From: Lysinibacillus alkalisoli
GTDB lineage: Bacteria; Bacillota; Bacilli; Bacillales_A; Planococcaceae
Assembly: GCF_014643595.1 (NCBI RefSeq)
Contig: NZ_BMJT01000005.1
Coordinates: 124,001 to 188,000 of the forward strand
DNA: 64,000 bases
Reading direction: 5' to 3'
The notes beneath the pieces are model-generated. The model made no database searches and had not been told where the DNA came from. It saw nothing but the letters and a program-made list of their open reading frames with translations. Both the position numbers and the translations under genes were made by a program. Of the stretch, positions 56,005 to 64,000 are shown in pieces (position 1 is the first letter of the stretch; each line of letters starts with the position of its first letter).

Positions 56005-56242
56005 AATCTCGCCTCCTTTTTTGATAATTCTATTATAAGTATGAATATTCTGAAATGTAAATCCCTTAAAGTGAATTAATTTCAATAAAAAAGAAATAAT
56101 ATATGGAAATGGGAATAAATGAGGGGAATAATAAAAAAATAAGGGAGTAAAGTGGGAGTGAATAAGCCTTTTTTATGATGAAAGCACGATTTGCTATAGT
56201 AATGTGATAATACATTACTATGGAAGAAAGTCGTATTTGACC

Positions 56243-56279
56243 AAAAAGCACTTGCAATAACATGAATAGCAAGTGCGTT
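56243..56279 (-). terminator. Terminator of the GNAT gene
   Basis: On the minus strand GCACTTGC pairs with GCAAGTGC, followed by TTTTTGG. Confidence 0.75.
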
Positions 56280-56287
56280 AATCTCAA

Positions 56288-56749
56288 TTAGTGGAATGTT
56301 AGCAGCATGTGCAAATAATCATACATCGTACCTTCTATTTCCACCGTATAATCAAATTGCTTGATAAAGCCAACACGCTCATACGTAATGATGGCACGTT
56401 GATTAAAGGCAGCAACCGCTAATGTAACCGTAGTGAAATTTGTTTCATGCTTAATATAATGTAGGATTGCTTGCAAAAATGTAATGCCAATGCCTTGTCC
56501 TGTTAGGCTAGGTTTTAAACCTAACCCAATCTCCACGACATGCTGATTTACAGGTTGTAATTGTACAAAACCAATTAGCTGGTCATACTGGGTTACTGCT
56601 AATACATGATGAGCCCGTTTTTTCTTATGTAAAAAATCTTGTAAATTTTCAAGGTTAGCTGTCATATTATAGAAAGAATAAATCCCTTCATAACGCCAAT
56701 TATAGGCAATGTCTTCCGATTGATGTTGTGTTAAAATTGAGAATTCCAT
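56288..56749 (-). CDS. GNAT-family N-acetyltransferase
   Basis: 153 residues from ATG 56749, with GGAGG 6 bases upstream; the ATG five codons earlier overlaps that site. The acetyl-CoA-binding motif A is seen in GLGLKPSLTGQGIGITFLQA (Q/R-x-x-G-x-G/A), with TVTLAVAAFNQRAIITYERVGF as the motif B region (Asn followed by Y-x-x-x-GF). The acceptor is unknown. It is divergent from the ABC exporter gene. Confidence 0.85.
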   Translation of the reverse strand: MEFSILTQHQSEDIAYNWRYEGIYSFYNMTANLENLQDFLHKKKRAHHVLAVTQYDQLIGFVQLQPVNQHVVEIGLGLKPSLTGQGIGITFLQAILHYIKHETNFTTVTLAVAAFNQRAIITYERVGFIKQFDYTVEIEGTMYDYLHMLLTFH

Positions 56750-56834
56750 CTTGTCCTCCGTCATAAGTCGTAGTATGGTATATGTCTAAAAAGTGTATAA
56801 TGAGAATGGTTATTAATGAGTAAAGGGGTATGAC

Positions 56835-58547
56835 ATGTTACAGAAATTTTTCAGCTACTACAAACCACACCGCAGGCTATTTATGATTGATTTTGGCAGT
56901 GCCATTATTGTAGCCTTGTTAGAGCTTTTCTTCCCTGTGGCTGTACAATGGTTTATTGATACGTTGTTACCAACAGGAGAGTGGGGCATGATTGTCAAAG
57001 TAAGTGCATTATTATTACTTGTTTATATTGTAAGTACAATATTAAACTATATTGTTAACTATTTAGGTCACAAACTAGGTACAAATATTGAAACGGATAT
57101 GCGTGAGCAATTATTCCACCACGTGCAACGCCAATCGTTTCGATTTTTTGATAATACAAAGACAGGCCATATTATGAGCCGTATTACCAATGATTTATTT
57201 GATATTGGTGAGTTTGCTCACCATGGTCCTGAAGATTTCTTTATTGCGATTATGACCTTTATAGGTGCGTTTTTAATTATGTTTAATGTTAATCCGATGC
57301 TAGCAACCATTGCATTAGTGATGGTACCTATTTTATTATTAGTTGTCATTTATAGCAATAAACGTATGAATCAAGCTTGGAGCTCAATGTATGTCAAGAT
57401 TGCGGATGTTAATGGGCGCGTGGAAGATAGTGTGTCAGGCTCTCGTGTTGTAAAATCATTTACAAACGAAGACTTTGAGTTAGCCCGTTTTAAAGAACAA
57501 AATAACTTATACCGTACAGCCAAATTATTTGGTTATCGTGTAATGGCGGCGACATTATCAAGTATTCATTTTATGACACGTTTAATGACATTGGTCATTT
57601 TAGTCGTGGGCGCATGGTTAACTTATAATGGCCAATTACTACCAGGTGAGTTAGTTGCATTTGTGTTATATACGAATGTATTAATCAAACCAATTGATAA
57701 GATAGCTGCTTTATTGGAGCTTTATCCAAAAGGTATGGCAGGTTTTAAACGTTATCAAGAAATTATTGATGAAGAGCCTGAAATTCAAGATCGCAAAGAT
57801 GCAATTGCTGTCACTCACTTAAAAGGTGACATTACATTTGATCATGTATCATTTGGTTATGATACAGGTAAAGAAGTGTTAGATGATATTAACTTCTCCT
57901 TACATGCTGGAGAGACGATTGCATTTGTAGGGCCTTCAGGAGCAGGCAAAACAACCATTTGTTCATTGATTCCACGCTTTTATGAAGTGACAGAAGGTCG
58001 CATTATGATAGATGGTATGGATATTCGTGATATGACGCAACAATCCTTACGTAAACAAATTGGTATTGTTCAGCAAGATGTATTTTTATTTACAGGCACC
58101 ATTCGAGAAAATATTGCTTATGGCAATTTACAAGCAACAGACGCTGAAATTGAATCGGCTGCAGAGAAAGCCCATTTAGCTGATTTAATTGCTTCAATGC
58201 CAGATGGCTATGAAACACAAATTGGTGAACGTGGCTTAAAATTATCAGGTGGGCAAAAGCAACGACTAGCAATTGCGCGTATGTTTTTAAAAAATCCACC
58301 TATTTTGATTTTAGATGAAGCAACATCTGCATTAGATACGGAAACGGAAAAGATGATTCAACAATCATTAAATGAATTGGCAGCTAATCGCACAACATTA
58401 GTCATTGCCCATCGTCTAGCAACGATTCGCAATGCAGATCGTGTGTTGGTAGTGACAAAAGATGGCATTGCGGAAGATGGTAGTTATGAAGAACTTGTAG
58501 AACAAAATGGCATTTTAGCGCGTCTTCATAATATTCAATTCAGTTAA
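56835..58547 (+). CDS. ABC exporter, fused membrane and ATPase domains (multidrug type)
   Basis: 570 residues. Six transmembrane helices occupy residues about 15-300. The ATPase domain has Walker A FVGPSGAGKTTICSL near residue 373, signature LSGGQKQRLAIARMFL and Walker B ILILDEATSALD. This half-transporter acts as a dimer in the cytoplasmic membrane and exports hydrophobic compounds or lipids. It resembles Bacillus YgaD/BmrA-type exporters. ATG has AAAGGGGTATG upstream. A terminator-bearing repeat follows. Confidence 0.92.
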   Translation: MLQKFFSYYKPHRRLFMIDFGSAIIVALLELFFPVAVQWFIDTLLPTGEWGMIVKVSALLLLVYIVSTILNYIVNYLGHKLGTNIETDMREQLFHHVQRQSFRFFDNTKTGHIMSRITNDLFDIGEFAHHGPEDFFIAIMTFIGAFLIMFNVNPMLATIALVMVPILLLVVIYSNKRMNQAWSSMYVKIADVNGRVEDSVSGSRVVKSFTNEDFELARFKEQNNLYRTAKLFGYRVMAATLSSIHFMTRLMTLVILVVGAWLTYNGQLLPGELVAFVLYTNVLIKPIDKIAALLELYPKGMAGFKRYQEIIDEEPEIQDRKDAIAVTHLKGDITFDHVSFGYDTGKEVLDDINFSLHAGETIAFVGPSGAGKTTICSLIPRFYEVTEGRIMIDGMDIRDMTQQSLRKQIGIVQQDVFLFTGTIRENIAYGNLQATDAEIESAAEKAHLADLIASMPDGYETQIGERGLKLSGGQKQRLAIARMFLKNPPILILDEATSALDTETEKMIQQSLNELAANRTTLVIAHRLATIRNADRVLVVTKDGIAEDGSYEELVEQNGILARLHNIQFS

Positions 58548-58550
58548 TAA

Positions 58551-58705
58551 AACGAGGCTGGGACAAAAGAAAAAATGTGAGAGGATTTTTAAAATCCTCT
58601 CACATTTTTTTGGTTTTCAACGAAATTAATAAAATAGCTAAGGAAATTAATAAGCGAGTTTTATATTTTCTCAAAAAATCGAGTTATGTCCCAGCTTCGT
58701 CTTTT
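58551..58705. repeat. Intergenic element bounded by inverted repeats
   Basis: Outer arms ACGAGGCTGGGACA (left) and TGTCCCAGCTTCGT (right) are inverted repeats of one another with one difference. Between them lies an inner terminator. The GCTGGGACA motif is common in intergenic repeats of staphylococci, Listeria and bacilli, from memory. The right arm touches the stop codon of the HemAT gene. Confidence 0.65.
58571..58611. terminator. Terminator within the intergenic repeat
   Basis: AATGTGAGAGGATTTT pairs with AAAATCCTCTCACATT with almost no loop and a T-run. It can serve both the ABC exporter gene and the convergent HemAT gene. Confidence 0.85.
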
Positions 58706-60002
58706 ATAGCTTTGATGCTGTTTGATGTAAAGCGTCAGCTGTACTGGCTACTTTTGTTGTTTCAATACCAATCGAGCGAATAGTTGAGCCTAATTTATCA
58801 ATGTCTTTAGCCACATCACCAATTTGCGTGCGATTATTCGATAAATCAGTCGCAATTTTCGAAAAACGATTTCGTGCTTCATTTGATGTTTGATGACTAG
58901 TTGTTACGCTGTCTTCTACATGATGAATACGGTCTACAGCTGCTGCTGTGAGGGATGTAGATGTTTGAACAAGTGTTGTAATTTGTTCAACAGCTTCTGT
59001 AGATTGCTCGGCTAGTTTCCGTACTTCTTGGGCAACAACCGCAAACCCTTTACCATGTTCACCCGCACGAGCCGCTTCAATCGATGCATTTAATGCGAGT
59101 AAATTAGTTTGGTCTGCAATGGATTTTACTAATGCAATAATCGAGATAATCTCTGTGGATGAAGTATCTAACTGTGAAATAAGTTGAGCCATTTCATTGG
59201 TATGTTCAGTAATCGTAGCCATCATTGTTTCAAGTTGCGAAAGGTCGTCTTGTCCATGTTGTGCGTTATGATGAATATGTGCTACAGCTTGTACATTTTT
59301 TTGTATAGCAGTATTAATACGATATGTATAGCGGTCAATTTTTTCGATCGATTGTGATGTACCTTCTGTTAATGTAGCGAGCTCATGACTAATGGCTGAT
59401 ATTTTTTCTTTAAGATCGTCTTTTGTTAATAAATGTTCAGCTGTACGTAAGCGTAAGTTTTCTTTCTCATACTCTTCTAGGACAATTTGAATTTCTAGAC
59501 TAATGAGTTTGCCTACAGTTTTATAAACAGCGACACATTCATCACGATTAGAGTCAGGTTCTGTTAAAATATAAATCATAGCTTGTTGAAGCTGATGAAA
59601 AGTACCCATATACCACTTAGGTTCAAGACCAATATTGTAATGAATTTTAGCGATTTTTTGTTTGTGCGCTAACGATTGTTCATCAATGACACCATCAAAT
59701 AATGACACTAAATATTTTGATAGTGATGCTTTTAAACGTTCTACAGTCGTTCGTTCAGCGATTATGGGGCTTAATGCAGGTATCGCCATGATGTTGTTAT
59801 AAAAGACATCTGTAATTTCCTGAATATGAGCTTTTATTCTTGGTTGATAGGATTTTAGTGTAGCTAAATCTTGTTTAGTAAAATCAATTAAGCGAAGTTG
59901 ATGTAATAATGTGTCATTATGGACAGCTAAAATCCCTTCTCCAGTGTGTGCAATAGGCGGAACAGTATCTGTTTTATCATGTTTTTTCCAAAAGCGTAAC
60001 AA
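58704..60002 (-). CDS. hemAT: Heme-based aerotaxis transducer HemAT
   Basis: 432 residues. An N-terminal protoglobin domain (about 30-185) has the proximal heme His121 in [16 protein letters not shown] and a distal Tyr in [11 protein letters not shown], as in Bacillus HemAT. The C-terminal methyl-accepting domain has the conserved tip ([15 protein letters not shown], near residue 325). There is no membrane helix, so it is a soluble oxygen sensor signalling to CheA/CheW. A TTG or nearby start is possible, but ATG 60002 has AGGGGTA upstream. Confidence 0.92.
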   Translation of the reverse strand: MLRFWKKHDKTDTVPPIAHTGEGILAVHNDTLLHQLRLIDFTKQDLATLKSYQPRIKAHIQEITDVFYNNIMAIPALSPIIAERTTVERLKASLSKYLVSLFDGVIDEQSLAHKQKIAKIHYNIGLEPKWYMGTFHQLQQAMIYILTEPDSNRDECVAVYKTVGKLISLEIQIVLEEYEKENLRLRTAEHLLTKDDLKEKISAISHELATLTEGTSQSIEKIDRYTYRINTAIQKNVQAVAHIHHNAQHGQDDLSQLETMMATITEHTNEMAQLISQLDTSSTEIISIIALVKSIADQTNLLALNASIEAARAGEHGKGFAVVAQEVRKLAEQSTEAVEQITTLVQTSTSLTAAAVDRIHHVEDSVTTSHQTSNEARNRFSKIATDLSNNRTQIGDVAKDIDKLGSTIRSIGIETTKVASTADALHQTASKL

Positions 60003-60152
60003 GTCTTACCCCTCCATTTTCAATATATTGTCTATACAATTGTATAATAACTACAACTGAATGAGTATGTTTTTAGTTATTTTGTTTTGTTTTTTTTATA
60101 AATCAGCATAAAAAGTAAGTAATAAGGCTTATTTTAAAAAGGAGGTAAAAGT

Positions 60153-60590
60153 ATGCATGCGTTTTCAATTGCGTTAGATTGGCAAGGTGGGCGTAATGGT
60201 GATGGTGAGATAACAACACGTCATTTGACGGTACCCATCTCGATCCCAAAAGAGATGAGAGGACCAGATATTGGTACAAATCCAGACGAAATGTTAGTAG
60301 GTGCAGCAGCAACATGTTATTTAATTACGTTAGCGGCAATGTTAGAGGCCTCTCGAATTGTCTCACGGATTGATATGCGCTCTACAGCTTTTATTGATGA
60401 AGCAAAAGGGATATTAACGTATCGACGTATTGTACATGCACCGTGCATTTATATTGCACAAGAGCAAGACTATGAAAAGGTGGCGAAACTAGCTCATCGT
60501 GCCGAAAAATCATGTATGATTAGTAGGGCATTAAAAGGTAATGTAGAGATTGCCTTACAAATTACAATAGTTAAAGAGGAGAAATTATGA
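60153..60590 (+). CDS. OsmC/Ohr-family peroxiredoxin-like protein
   Basis: 145 residues. Two Cys residues at AAATCYLITLAAM (near 56) and AEKSCMISRALKG (near 126) are the reactive pair of OsmC-like proteins, which reduce organic hydroperoxides. The N-terminal part (DWQGGRNGDGEI) and PISIPKEMRGP are typical of the SACOL1771/YhfA-like branch. AAAGGAGG lies upstream. The stop overlaps the start of the exonuclease gene as ATGA. Confidence 0.85.
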   Translation: MHAFSIALDWQGGRNGDGEITTRHLTVPISIPKEMRGPDIGTNPDEMLVGAAATCYLITLAAMLEASRIVSRIDMRSTAFIDEAKGILTYRRIVHAPCIYIAQEQDYEKVAKLAHRAEKSCMISRALKGNVEIALQITIVKEEKL

Positions 60591-61468
60591 GACCACATTT
60601 AGTAATCATTGACGGAATGGCATTATTATTCCGTTCTTATTTTGCATCTGCAGCGATGGGACATTTTGTTCGTTTACCTGATGGCACACCGTCAAATGGT
60701 GCGCAAGGTTTTGTCCGCCATGTATTAACTGCCGAAACAATTATGAAGCCGACACATCTAGCCATTTGTTGGGATATGGGAGCTACTACTTTTCGCAATG
60801 AGATTTATGATGGGTATAAAGCAAATCGACCAGCACCACCAGAAGAAATGTTACCTCAATTTGCTATGGCTAAACAGTTAGCTGCTCGTATAGGCTGGAA
60901 AAATTATGGAATAGCAGGTTATGAGGCAGATGATATTATTAGTGTGATGGCCAAAAAATGGGAAGATGATGCCCATATTACGATTATTAGTGGTGATAAA
61001 GATTTACTACAATTGTTAACACCAACAACACGTATTGCCTTAACACAAAAGGGCTATTCCCAATACAATATTTATACAGCTCATCGGTTTGTTGAAGAGT
61101 ATGGCATTCAACCTCAGCAATTTGCTGCTGTTAAAGCATTTATGGGAGATACAAGCGACGGTTATCCTGGTGTAAAAGGAATTGGTGAAAAAACCGCTTT
61201 GCAATTAATTCAAAAGTATCATTCTATTGATGGTGTACTAGCCTCTTTATCTCAACTAACACCAGCACAACAAAGAAAAATTCAAGCAGACGAAGCTATG
61301 CTACACATGTCCTATGAATTAGCACAGCTCACTGCAGAAGCGCCCTTAACCGCTGATTTATCAGAGTTGATGGTTACACCTTATGAAGCAGCCACCTTTG
61401 AACAATTGGCACAAGATGGTTATACATTAATTGCAAAACATGCACGGAGTTTATATCCTTTTAGTTAA
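60587..61468 (+). CDS. 5'-3' exonuclease (FEN-like, YpcP family)
   Basis: 293 residues, equal to the N-terminal nuclease domain of DNA polymerase I but standing alone. Metal-binding acidic residues are in LVIIDGMALLFRSYF, WDMGATTFRNEIYDGYKANR, GYEADDIISVMAKKW and SGDKDLLQLL; the helix-3-turn-helix follows in GDTSDGYPGVKGIGEKTA. It removes flaps and RNA primers during replication and repair. It is translationally coupled to the OsmC-like gene. Equivalent to Bacillus ypcP (exoR). Confidence 0.92.
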   Translation: MRPHLVIIDGMALLFRSYFASAAMGHFVRLPDGTPSNGAQGFVRHVLTAETIMKPTHLAICWDMGATTFRNEIYDGYKANRPAPPEEMLPQFAMAKQLAARIGWKNYGIAGYEADDIISVMAKKWEDDAHITIISGDKDLLQLLTPTTRIALTQKGYSQYNIYTAHRFVEEYGIQPQQFAAVKAFMGDTSDGYPGVKGIGEKTALQLIQKYHSIDGVLASLSQLTPAQQRKIQADEAMLHMSYELAQLTAEAPLTADLSELMVTPYEAATFEQLAQDGYTLIAKHARSLYPFS

Positions 61469-61502
61469 TGTGAAAAAGAAATTTCTTTTTCACATTTTTT
61501 TT
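61468..61502 (+). terminator. Terminator of the exonuclease gene
   Basis: GTGAAAAAGAAA and TTTCTTTTTCAC form a perfect palindrome followed by ATTTTTT. Confidence 0.85.
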
Positions 61503-61575
61503 GATTATGCTACTCTTATAGAGATGGATTTTTTGACGAAATGTAATAAAGTGTAGTGAATTAAGAGGTGATAAT

Positions 61576-63729
61576 TTGAGATTTAAACAAGCTGAAAAAC
61601 GCTTTCGCCTAGAGATTGAAGGTTTGAGAGCGGTAGCGGCTATGTTAGTCGCCATCTACCATATTTGGTTTAATCGTGTATCTGGTGGCGTAGATGTATT
61701 TTTTGTAGTATCAGGTTTTTTAATAACAACTTCGCTTATGAGCACTTATCGTAAAGAGCGGACCATTAATCCATTTAGTTATATTGTAAAATTATTAAAA
61801 CGCCTTATGCCTACTGCATGGACAATTGCTATTATGACATTAATTGCATCCTTATTTATTATGCCAATTACTATCAGAGCCGATATTGTCCAAAACTTTG
61901 TATCATCTGTGTTATATTTTGAAAACTGGCATTTAGCCTTAAATGCCGTTGATTATCTAGCAGATAATGCTTCTGCTTCGCCTTATCAACATTTTTGGGC
62001 TTTGAGTATTCAATTCCAGTTTTACGTTATTTGGGCTTTATTATTTTTCTTGGCGGTACAAACAGAGAAGAAAATTAATACATTCCGTTTTGTACCCATT
62101 CTAAGTGCACTTATATTTATATTAGTTGTGAGCTCATTTGGCTATTCAATTTATTTAACAGAGATTAATCAACCGTTTGCATATTACCACACCTTTACAC
62201 GATTGTGGGAGTTTGGTGTAGGTGGCTTATTAGCACTGGGCATTACGCGTTTACAACCTAAAAAATGGTTTGCTAATATGATAGGCTGGTTAGGCTTAAT
62301 TGGTTTGATTTTATGTGGTATGGTGTTACAAGTATCGACGATGTTCCCTGGTTATGCAGCGTTATGGCCAGTATTATGTGCGGTATTTATTATCGTAGCA
62401 GGCAATAAATCATTGCGTGTGAGTGCTTATGAGGTACTAAGTACAAGTGTGTTTGTGAAATTTGGTAAAATCTCATATGCCTTTTATTTATGGCATTGGC
62501 CGTTATTAATTTTTTATTATCAGATTTTCAATGTCGAAAAAGTATCCATTACTGGCGGGCTAGCCATTATTACACTAGCTACTATTTTGGCATACTTAAC
62601 CATCACCTTAATTGAAAGTCCGTTAAGAAAGGTTCGTACACGTACTATGCCTACAGCAATTGTAATTGGTATCTTAGTCATAACGGTTGTATCAGGCTAC
62701 AGTGTATGGGATAAACAAGAGCAAGAGCGTCTTGAAGCATTAGAACAAGAGATGCAACAACGCTTACTAGCCGAACAGAAAAAAGCAGAAGCACAAGCAA
62801 AAGAAGAACAACGTATTCAAAACGAATATAATGCTAACATGTTAAAGGGCCAGTCATTAGTGAACCCTGGAGCATTGGTGGCATTTACAGATCAAGCTAT
62901 GGAAGAGTCCGATGAATTCCTTATCCCTTCTATAGAAATTGCAAAACGAGATGAGTCTGCTGTGTATGCAGATGAGTGTATTACGAAGATTACGGAAACA
63001 GAGGTTGTCATTTGTGAGTATGGGGATACAGACCAACCAAGTTACACGATTGCGTTAATTGGTGGCTCACATTCGGCTCATTGGCAACCAATGTTGGATG
63101 CATATGGCAAGAAAAATAATGTAAAAATCCGCACGTATTTAAAGCCGCGTTGTCGCACATTATTTAACAGTGATGAGGATGGTGGTAATTGTGCTCCGTG
63201 GTTTGATGATGCGATTGCACAACTCGTCGCTGACCAGCCTGATTTAGTATTTGCAACAGCAGATATTGGTAAACAGCAAGAGCCTACTGTGCCAAAAGGT
63301 TTTGTTGAGGTATGGGAGTATTTAAATAAGCGTGACATTCCGATATTTGTGGTCAGGGACAATGTGTGGTTTCCGTTCAATGTTGTTGACTGTGTAGCAA
63401 ATAATGAAGCAGACCCTACAAAATGTAAAGTGAAGCGCAGTGATGTGATTGCTGAGCCAAGCCCATTTAGTTTATTAAAAAAGGTGCCTGAAAATGTGAC
63501 ATACATGGATGTGACGGATTATTATTGTGATGATAATTTCTGTTATCCAGTTGTAGGGAATATTATTACTCATTTTGATTCCAATCACTTTACAGCTACA
63601 TTCTCGCGCACATTTGAACCTATCATTGGTGAAAAGTTAAATGAAACGTTACAAACTTTAAAAGACAAAGCACCGACTGAAGAAGAGAAAAAACCTCAAG
63701 AAGCATCAATATCAAAAGTAGAGGAATAA
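61576..63729 (+). CDS. OatA-like acyltransferase with SGNH domain
   Basis: 717 residues from TTG 61576 (GAGGTGATAAT upstream). The N-terminal acyltransferase-3 domain has about ten to eleven transmembrane helices, starting RLEIEGLRAVAAMLVAIYHI (His is the usual catalytic residue) and VDVFFVVSGFLIT. A charged coiled linker (Glu/Gln-rich, about 385-425) leads to an extracellular SGNH-like domain with ALIGGSHSAHWQPM (Ser/Gly block) and a terminal DSNHFTATF (catalytic Asp-x-x-His). Such proteins O-acetylate peptidoglycan or wall glycans, giving lysozyme resistance. Confidence 0.9.
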   Translation: MRFKQAEKRFRLEIEGLRAVAAMLVAIYHIWFNRVSGGVDVFFVVSGFLITTSLMSTYRKERTINPFSYIVKLLKRLMPTAWTIAIMTLIASLFIMPITIRADIVQNFVSSVLYFENWHLALNAVDYLADNASASPYQHFWALSIQFQFYVIWALLFFLAVQTEKKINTFRFVPILSALIFILVVSSFGYSIYLTEINQPFAYYHTFTRLWEFGVGGLLALGITRLQPKKWFANMIGWLGLIGLILCGMVLQVSTMFPGYAALWPVLCAVFIIVAGNKSLRVSAYEVLSTSVFVKFGKISYAFYLWHWPLLIFYYQIFNVEKVSITGGLAIITLATILAYLTITLIESPLRKVRTRTMPTAIVIGILVITVVSGYSVWDKQEQERLEALEQEMQQRLLAEQKKAEAQAKEEQRIQNEYNANMLKGQSLVNPGALVAFTDQAMEESDEFLIPSIEIAKRDESAVYADECITKITETEVVICEYGDTDQPSYTIALIGGSHSAHWQPMLDAYGKKNNVKIRTYLKPRCRTLFNSDEDGGNCAPWFDDAIAQLVADQPDLVFATADIGKQQEPTVPKGFVEVWEYLNKRDIPIFVVRDNVWFPFNVVDCVANNEADPTKCKVKRSDVIAEPSPFSLLKKVPENVTYMDVTDYYCDDNFCYPVVGNIITHFDSNHFTATFSRTFEPIIGEKLNETLQTLKDKAPTEEEKKPQEASISKVEE

Positions 63730-63794
63730 CAGCAAGTTAGCCCCTATATGATTTTCAAGAAAATAAAGATTAGGTTAATACGCTTTGAACTAAC

Positions 63795-63840
63795 AAAAAA
63801 GTGGTGAAGGAGAAGACAGATTTCTCTTTCCCACTTTTTT
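63795..63840. terminator. Bidirectional terminator
   Basis: AAAAAAGTGG and CCACTTTTTT close an extended stem (with GAAGGAGAA facing TTTCTCTTC). It lies between the acyltransferase gene and the converging partial gene. Confidence 0.8.
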
Positions 63841-63846
63841 ATAGTG

Positions 63847-64000
63847 TTACTTTTTACGAGGTGAAACTTGCACAAAACTTAACGCATGCGCATTAGTGCC
63901 GTAATGAATCCATTGTTCCTTGCCATTATTTATAATGAGAAGGTAAAGTTCATCTTGATCAATTTGATAATCTACAAGAACTACCCAGTGATAACGAAAA
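63847..64000 (-). CDS. Partial gene, C-terminal end only (possible C39-like peptidase)
   Basis: Only the last 50 codons are inside the window, ending in QVSPRKK and stop. RYHWVVLVDYQIDQDELYLL contains an H-W-V-V strand like the catalytic-His segment of C39-type papain-like peptidases, but other readings are possible. The gene runs off the right edge. Confidence 0.55.
   Translation of the reverse strand, partial: FRYHWVVLVDYQIDQDELYLLIINNGKEQWIHYGTNAHALSFVQVSPRKK

Overview
The window looks like a low-GC Firmicute chromosome of the Bacillales. It has strong GGAGG-type ribosome binding sites, TTG/GTG starts, a gap-pgk-tpiA-gpmI-eno glycolytic cluster followed by secG-est-rnr-smpB-ssrA, a HemAT aerotaxis sensor and a YpcP-type exonuclease. 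The family Planococcaceae/Caryophanaceae (Kurthia, Lysinibacillus, Solibacillus relatives) fits best, but that is inference from gene content and general sequence character, not from a search.

Layout. (1) 1-11.1 kb is core genome: a glutaredoxin-like gene, the glycolytic genes without a cggR repressor, then secG, a carboxylesterase, RNase R, SmpB and tmRNA (ssrA, tag (A)GKTNNNLAFAA). (2) 11.1-16.5 kb is a small element inserted at the 3' end of ssrA. It carries a frameshifted tyrosine integrase, a trypsin-like protease, an excisionase-like pair, and an operon of a ParA-type ATPase with two unknown proteins. A 35-bp repeat with one mismatch marks both ends, and the right copy sits in a diverged, displaced tmRNA 3' domain. 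(3) 16.6-17.75 kb is a dead second integrase, which suggests tandem accretion at the same site. (4) 19.1-32.5 kb is a defence island. It has a DISARM-like operon (drmE split in two translationally coupled genes, drmA, drmB, no intact drmC), a decayed IS3-family element, an HNH nuclease, and a Sau3AI-type restriction enzyme divergent from its C5-cytosine methyltransferase. Two related degenerate sequences at about 18.2 and 34.7 kb bracket this cargo. (5) 32.6-35.4 kb is a graveyard of small mobile-element genes and gene remnants, including the last 51 codons of a superfamily 1 helicase. (6) 35.6-52.3 kb resumes with an S-layer-like protein, then more defence: a GIY-YIG/DUF2075 protein facing a dndC-dndD-dndE-dndA phosphorothioation operon (no dndB, no dndFGH), and a McrB/McrC pair. 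Between them lie Fur-controlled iron genes (an AraC regulator fused in frame to a lipoprotein substrate-binding domain, and a methyltransferase) and a Crp/Fnr regulator with a well placed target site. (7) 51.8-64 kb holds MsrA, a large subtilase, a GNAT protein, an ABC exporter, HemAT, an OsmC protein, a 5'-3' exonuclease, an OatA-like acyltransferase and a cut-off gene.

How they work together. The first 11 kb supplies lower glycolysis and trans-translation/RNA quality control. The middle 40 kb concentrates four separate DNA-based defence modules (DISARM-like, Sau3AI-like restriction-modification with an HNH enzyme, Dnd phosphorothioation, McrBC) plus orphan nuclease/ATPase candidates. The most unusual arrangement is the DISARM-like core without DrmC, placed against a complete Sau3AI-type system whose C5 methyltransferase may stand in for the missing DISARM methylase. 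No tRNA, rRNA or CRISPR array was seen.
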